Assembly: GCF_040096055.1 (NCBI RefSeq)
Contig: NZ_JBBMFK010000039.1
Span: 1-24,373 of the forward strand
Reading direction: 5' to 3'
DNA from: Pseudoflavonifractor intestinihominis
GTDB taxonomy: Bacteria; Bacillota; Clostridia; Oscillospirales; Oscillospiraceae
DNA length: 24,373 nt
Both the position numbers and the translations under genes were made by a program. Within the stretch, counting starts at the first letter, position 1, and every line of letters begins with the position of its first letter. The notes beneath the pieces are model-generated. The model saw only the letters and a program-made list of their open reading frames with translations. It ran no database searches and had not been told where the DNA came from. Below are positions 22,980-24,373 of this stretch, in pieces.

Positions 22980-24373
22980 ATGAAGCGAAAGAAAGGCAGT
23001 AAGCTGTGGGCGGTGATGACCGCGATCACAGCTGCTCTTCTTGTGGTCTGCATCATTGCTATTCCCGTGACATCAGCTTTTGCCACGGCGATCAACGTGG
23101 CATTGAACGCTAAGACCCAGGAAATTGTACCTGACCCCAACGCAACCATTTACTTTTGGAGCGATTACGAGAGCGAAGAGGACCTGGTGGCCTACGAGAA
23201 GGAACTGTGCGAGCAGATCGAGGAGGAGGGAGCTGCTCTCCTGGTGAACCGGGACAATACTCTGCCTCTGGCCGAGGGCACGAAGTTCACCCCCTTTTCT
23301 CAGTCCAGCTTCAATCTGCTGTACGGCGGTACCGGTTCCGGCCAGGTTTCCGCCAATGACGCGGTATCTCTCAAGGCCGCCCTGGACAGGGCGTTCGGCG
23401 AGGACTCCGTCAACCCTGACCAGTGGAAGTTCTATGCCACCTGCGGCTATCAGCGGGTGAATGCCGACACCACCGGCGGCAATCAGACTCAGTACCGGAT
23501 CAACGAGGTGCCCTGGAGCGAGTACTCCGATGCCCTCCAGGCCACTTGGTCCAACTACGGCGATGTGGCTCTTGTGGTGCTGGCCCGCTCCGGCGGCGAG
23601 GGTGCCGACCTGCCCAGCGGACTGCCCGAGCTGGAGCCCTATATGACCGACGGCGACTACCTCCGGCTGTGCAAGGAAGAGGTGGAGATGTTTGAGAATC
23701 TGGAGGCCTTGAAGGAGCAGGGCGTGTTCAAGAAGATCGTGGTGCTCCTCAACTCCTCCAACAGTCTCCAGTTGGACTTTGTGGACGACTACGGCATTGA
23801 CGCAGTGCTGTGGATCGGCGACGTGGGCATGACCGGCATCAATGGCGTGGCCGATATCCTGGCCGGCAACGTCAACCCCTCCGGCCGGCTTGTGGACACC
23901 TTCCTGCGGGACAACCACTCCTCGCCGGCCATGCAGAACTTCGGCGCCTACGCCTATACCAATGCCGCGGAATATGACACTGCTACTGCCCAGAACAACA
24001 CCGATCCCGGCGTCGCCAAGTGCAACCAGGACTACGTGGTGTACCAGGAGGGCATCTACGTGGGCTACCGGTACTATGAGACCCGGTATGAGGACTATGT
24101 TCTCGGCCAGGGCAACGCCGGAGAGTATGACTACAATGCGGACGTGGCGTTTCCCTTCGGCTACGGCCTGAGCTATACCACCTTTGAGTACTCCAACTTC
24201 ACGGTGGAGGACCAGGGGGACACCTTCCTGGTGGGCGTGGACGTGACCAACACCGGGGCGGTGGACGGCAAGCACACGGTGCAGATCTACTTCCAAAGCC
24301 CGTACACCCAGTACGACAAGGACAACGGGGTGGAGAAGGCCTCGGTGGAGCTGTGCGGCTTTGACAAGAAGGA
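22980..24373 (+). CDS. Second permuted GH3 glycosidase, membrane-anchored (3' end beyond the window)
   Basis: Open frame of 464 codons continuing past the window edge. The N-terminal basic residues and one helix (~9-36) form an uncleaved anchor or signal. The GH3 C-type alpha/beta domain follows directly (~60-365): EEGAALLVNRDNTLPL, ARSGGEGAD with candidate acid/base Glu207, NPSGRLVDTF, EGIYVGYRYYETRY. Then come FPFGYGLSYTTF and the start of an Fn3-like domain (~400 on). The catalytic barrel should come later, as in the upstream enzyme; that part is not visible. It is a clear paralogue of the first GH3 (shared EGIYVGY-YYETRY segment), but its C-type motifs are closer to consensus (GEGAD against GEEGD). 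AAAGGAAG lies about eight bases before ATG. Confidence 0.88.
   Translation, partial: MKRKKGSKLWAVMTAITAALLVVCIIAIPVTSAFATAINVALNAKTQEIVPDPNATIYFWSDYESEEDLVAYEKELCEQIEEEGAALLVNRDNTLPLAEGTKFTPFSQSSFNLLYGGTGSGQVSANDAVSLKAALDRAFGEDSVNPDQWKFYATCGYQRVNADTTGGNQTQYRINEVPWSEYSDALQATWSNYGDVALVVLARSGGEGADLPSGLPELEPYMTDGDYLRLCKEEVEMFENLEALKEQGVFKKIVVLLNSSNSLQLDFVDDYGIDAVLWIGDVGMTGINGVADILAGNVNPSGRLVDTFLRDNHSSPAMQNFGAYAYTNAAEYDTATAQNNTDPGVAKCNQDYVVYQEGIYVGYRYYETRYEDYVLGQGNAGEYDYNADVAFPFGYGLSYTTFEYSNFTVEDQGDTFLVGVDVTNTGAVDGKHTVQIYFQSPYTQYDKDNGVEKASVELCGFDKK

Noticed and set aside
23073..24296. A 407-codon minus-strand frame opposite the second GH3 gene
   Set aside because: Antisense shadow; the plus-strand frame has a ribosome site, an anchor helix and GH3 motifs.

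Overview
The window looks like part of the chromosome of a Gram-positive anaerobic gut bacterium of the Clostridia, most plausibly an Oscillospiraceae relative of the Flavonifractor/Lawsonibacter type. That is an inference from GC-rich coding DNA with AT-rich promoters, AGGAGG-type ribosome binding sites, lipoproteins with LAAC/LASC lipoboxes, a GntR/LacI-type AraR and the domain-swapped GH3 enzymes. No 16S or other marker gene is present to confirm it.

Region 1 (1-3060) is a mobile-DNA scar. The N-terminal resolvase domain of a large serine recombinase (from 141) is cut off near base 613. It runs into a region coding leftward for a 569-residue tyrosine recombinase (632-2341, TTG start). To its right lies about 700 bases without a clear gene, rich in hairpins and short direct repeats.

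Region 2 (3065-11430) is an L-arabinose catabolic regulon: araR on the minus strand and, divergently, a cytoplasmic GH2 glycosidase, a GtrA-like membrane protein, an FGGY kinase (ribulokinase, AraB role), araA and araD, closed by a strong terminator. The divergent intergenic region holds a 22-bp perfect inverted repeat and two TTGTATGT boxes that are candidate AraR operators. The expected pathway is glycoside to L-arabinose (GH2), L-ribulose (AraA), L-ribulose-5-phosphate (kinase), D-xylulose-5-phosphate (AraD). No recognisable sugar importer is in the window.

Region 3 (11429-15441) holds a remnant of an IS200-type transposase, then two surface lipoprotein genes: a GH78 alpha-L-rhamnosidase-like enzyme and an SGNH/GDSL esterase. 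A terminator-like hairpin separates them from the convergent two-component genes.

Region 4 (15421-24373) is the most interesting part. A leftward LytTR response regulator / AgrC-like GHKL kinase pair diverges from a rightward gene set: lipoprotein, membrane-anchored GH3 with permuted domain order, four-helix membrane protein, second lipoprotein, and a second permuted GH3 that runs off the end. Between the divergent promoters sit two 15-bp direct repeats with a 21-bp period, ending 3 bp before the -35 box of the rightward promoter. This is the expected geometry of a LytTR activator site. It suggests a self-contained, signal-regulated surface glycosidase system with no agrB/agrD-like peptide gene visible.
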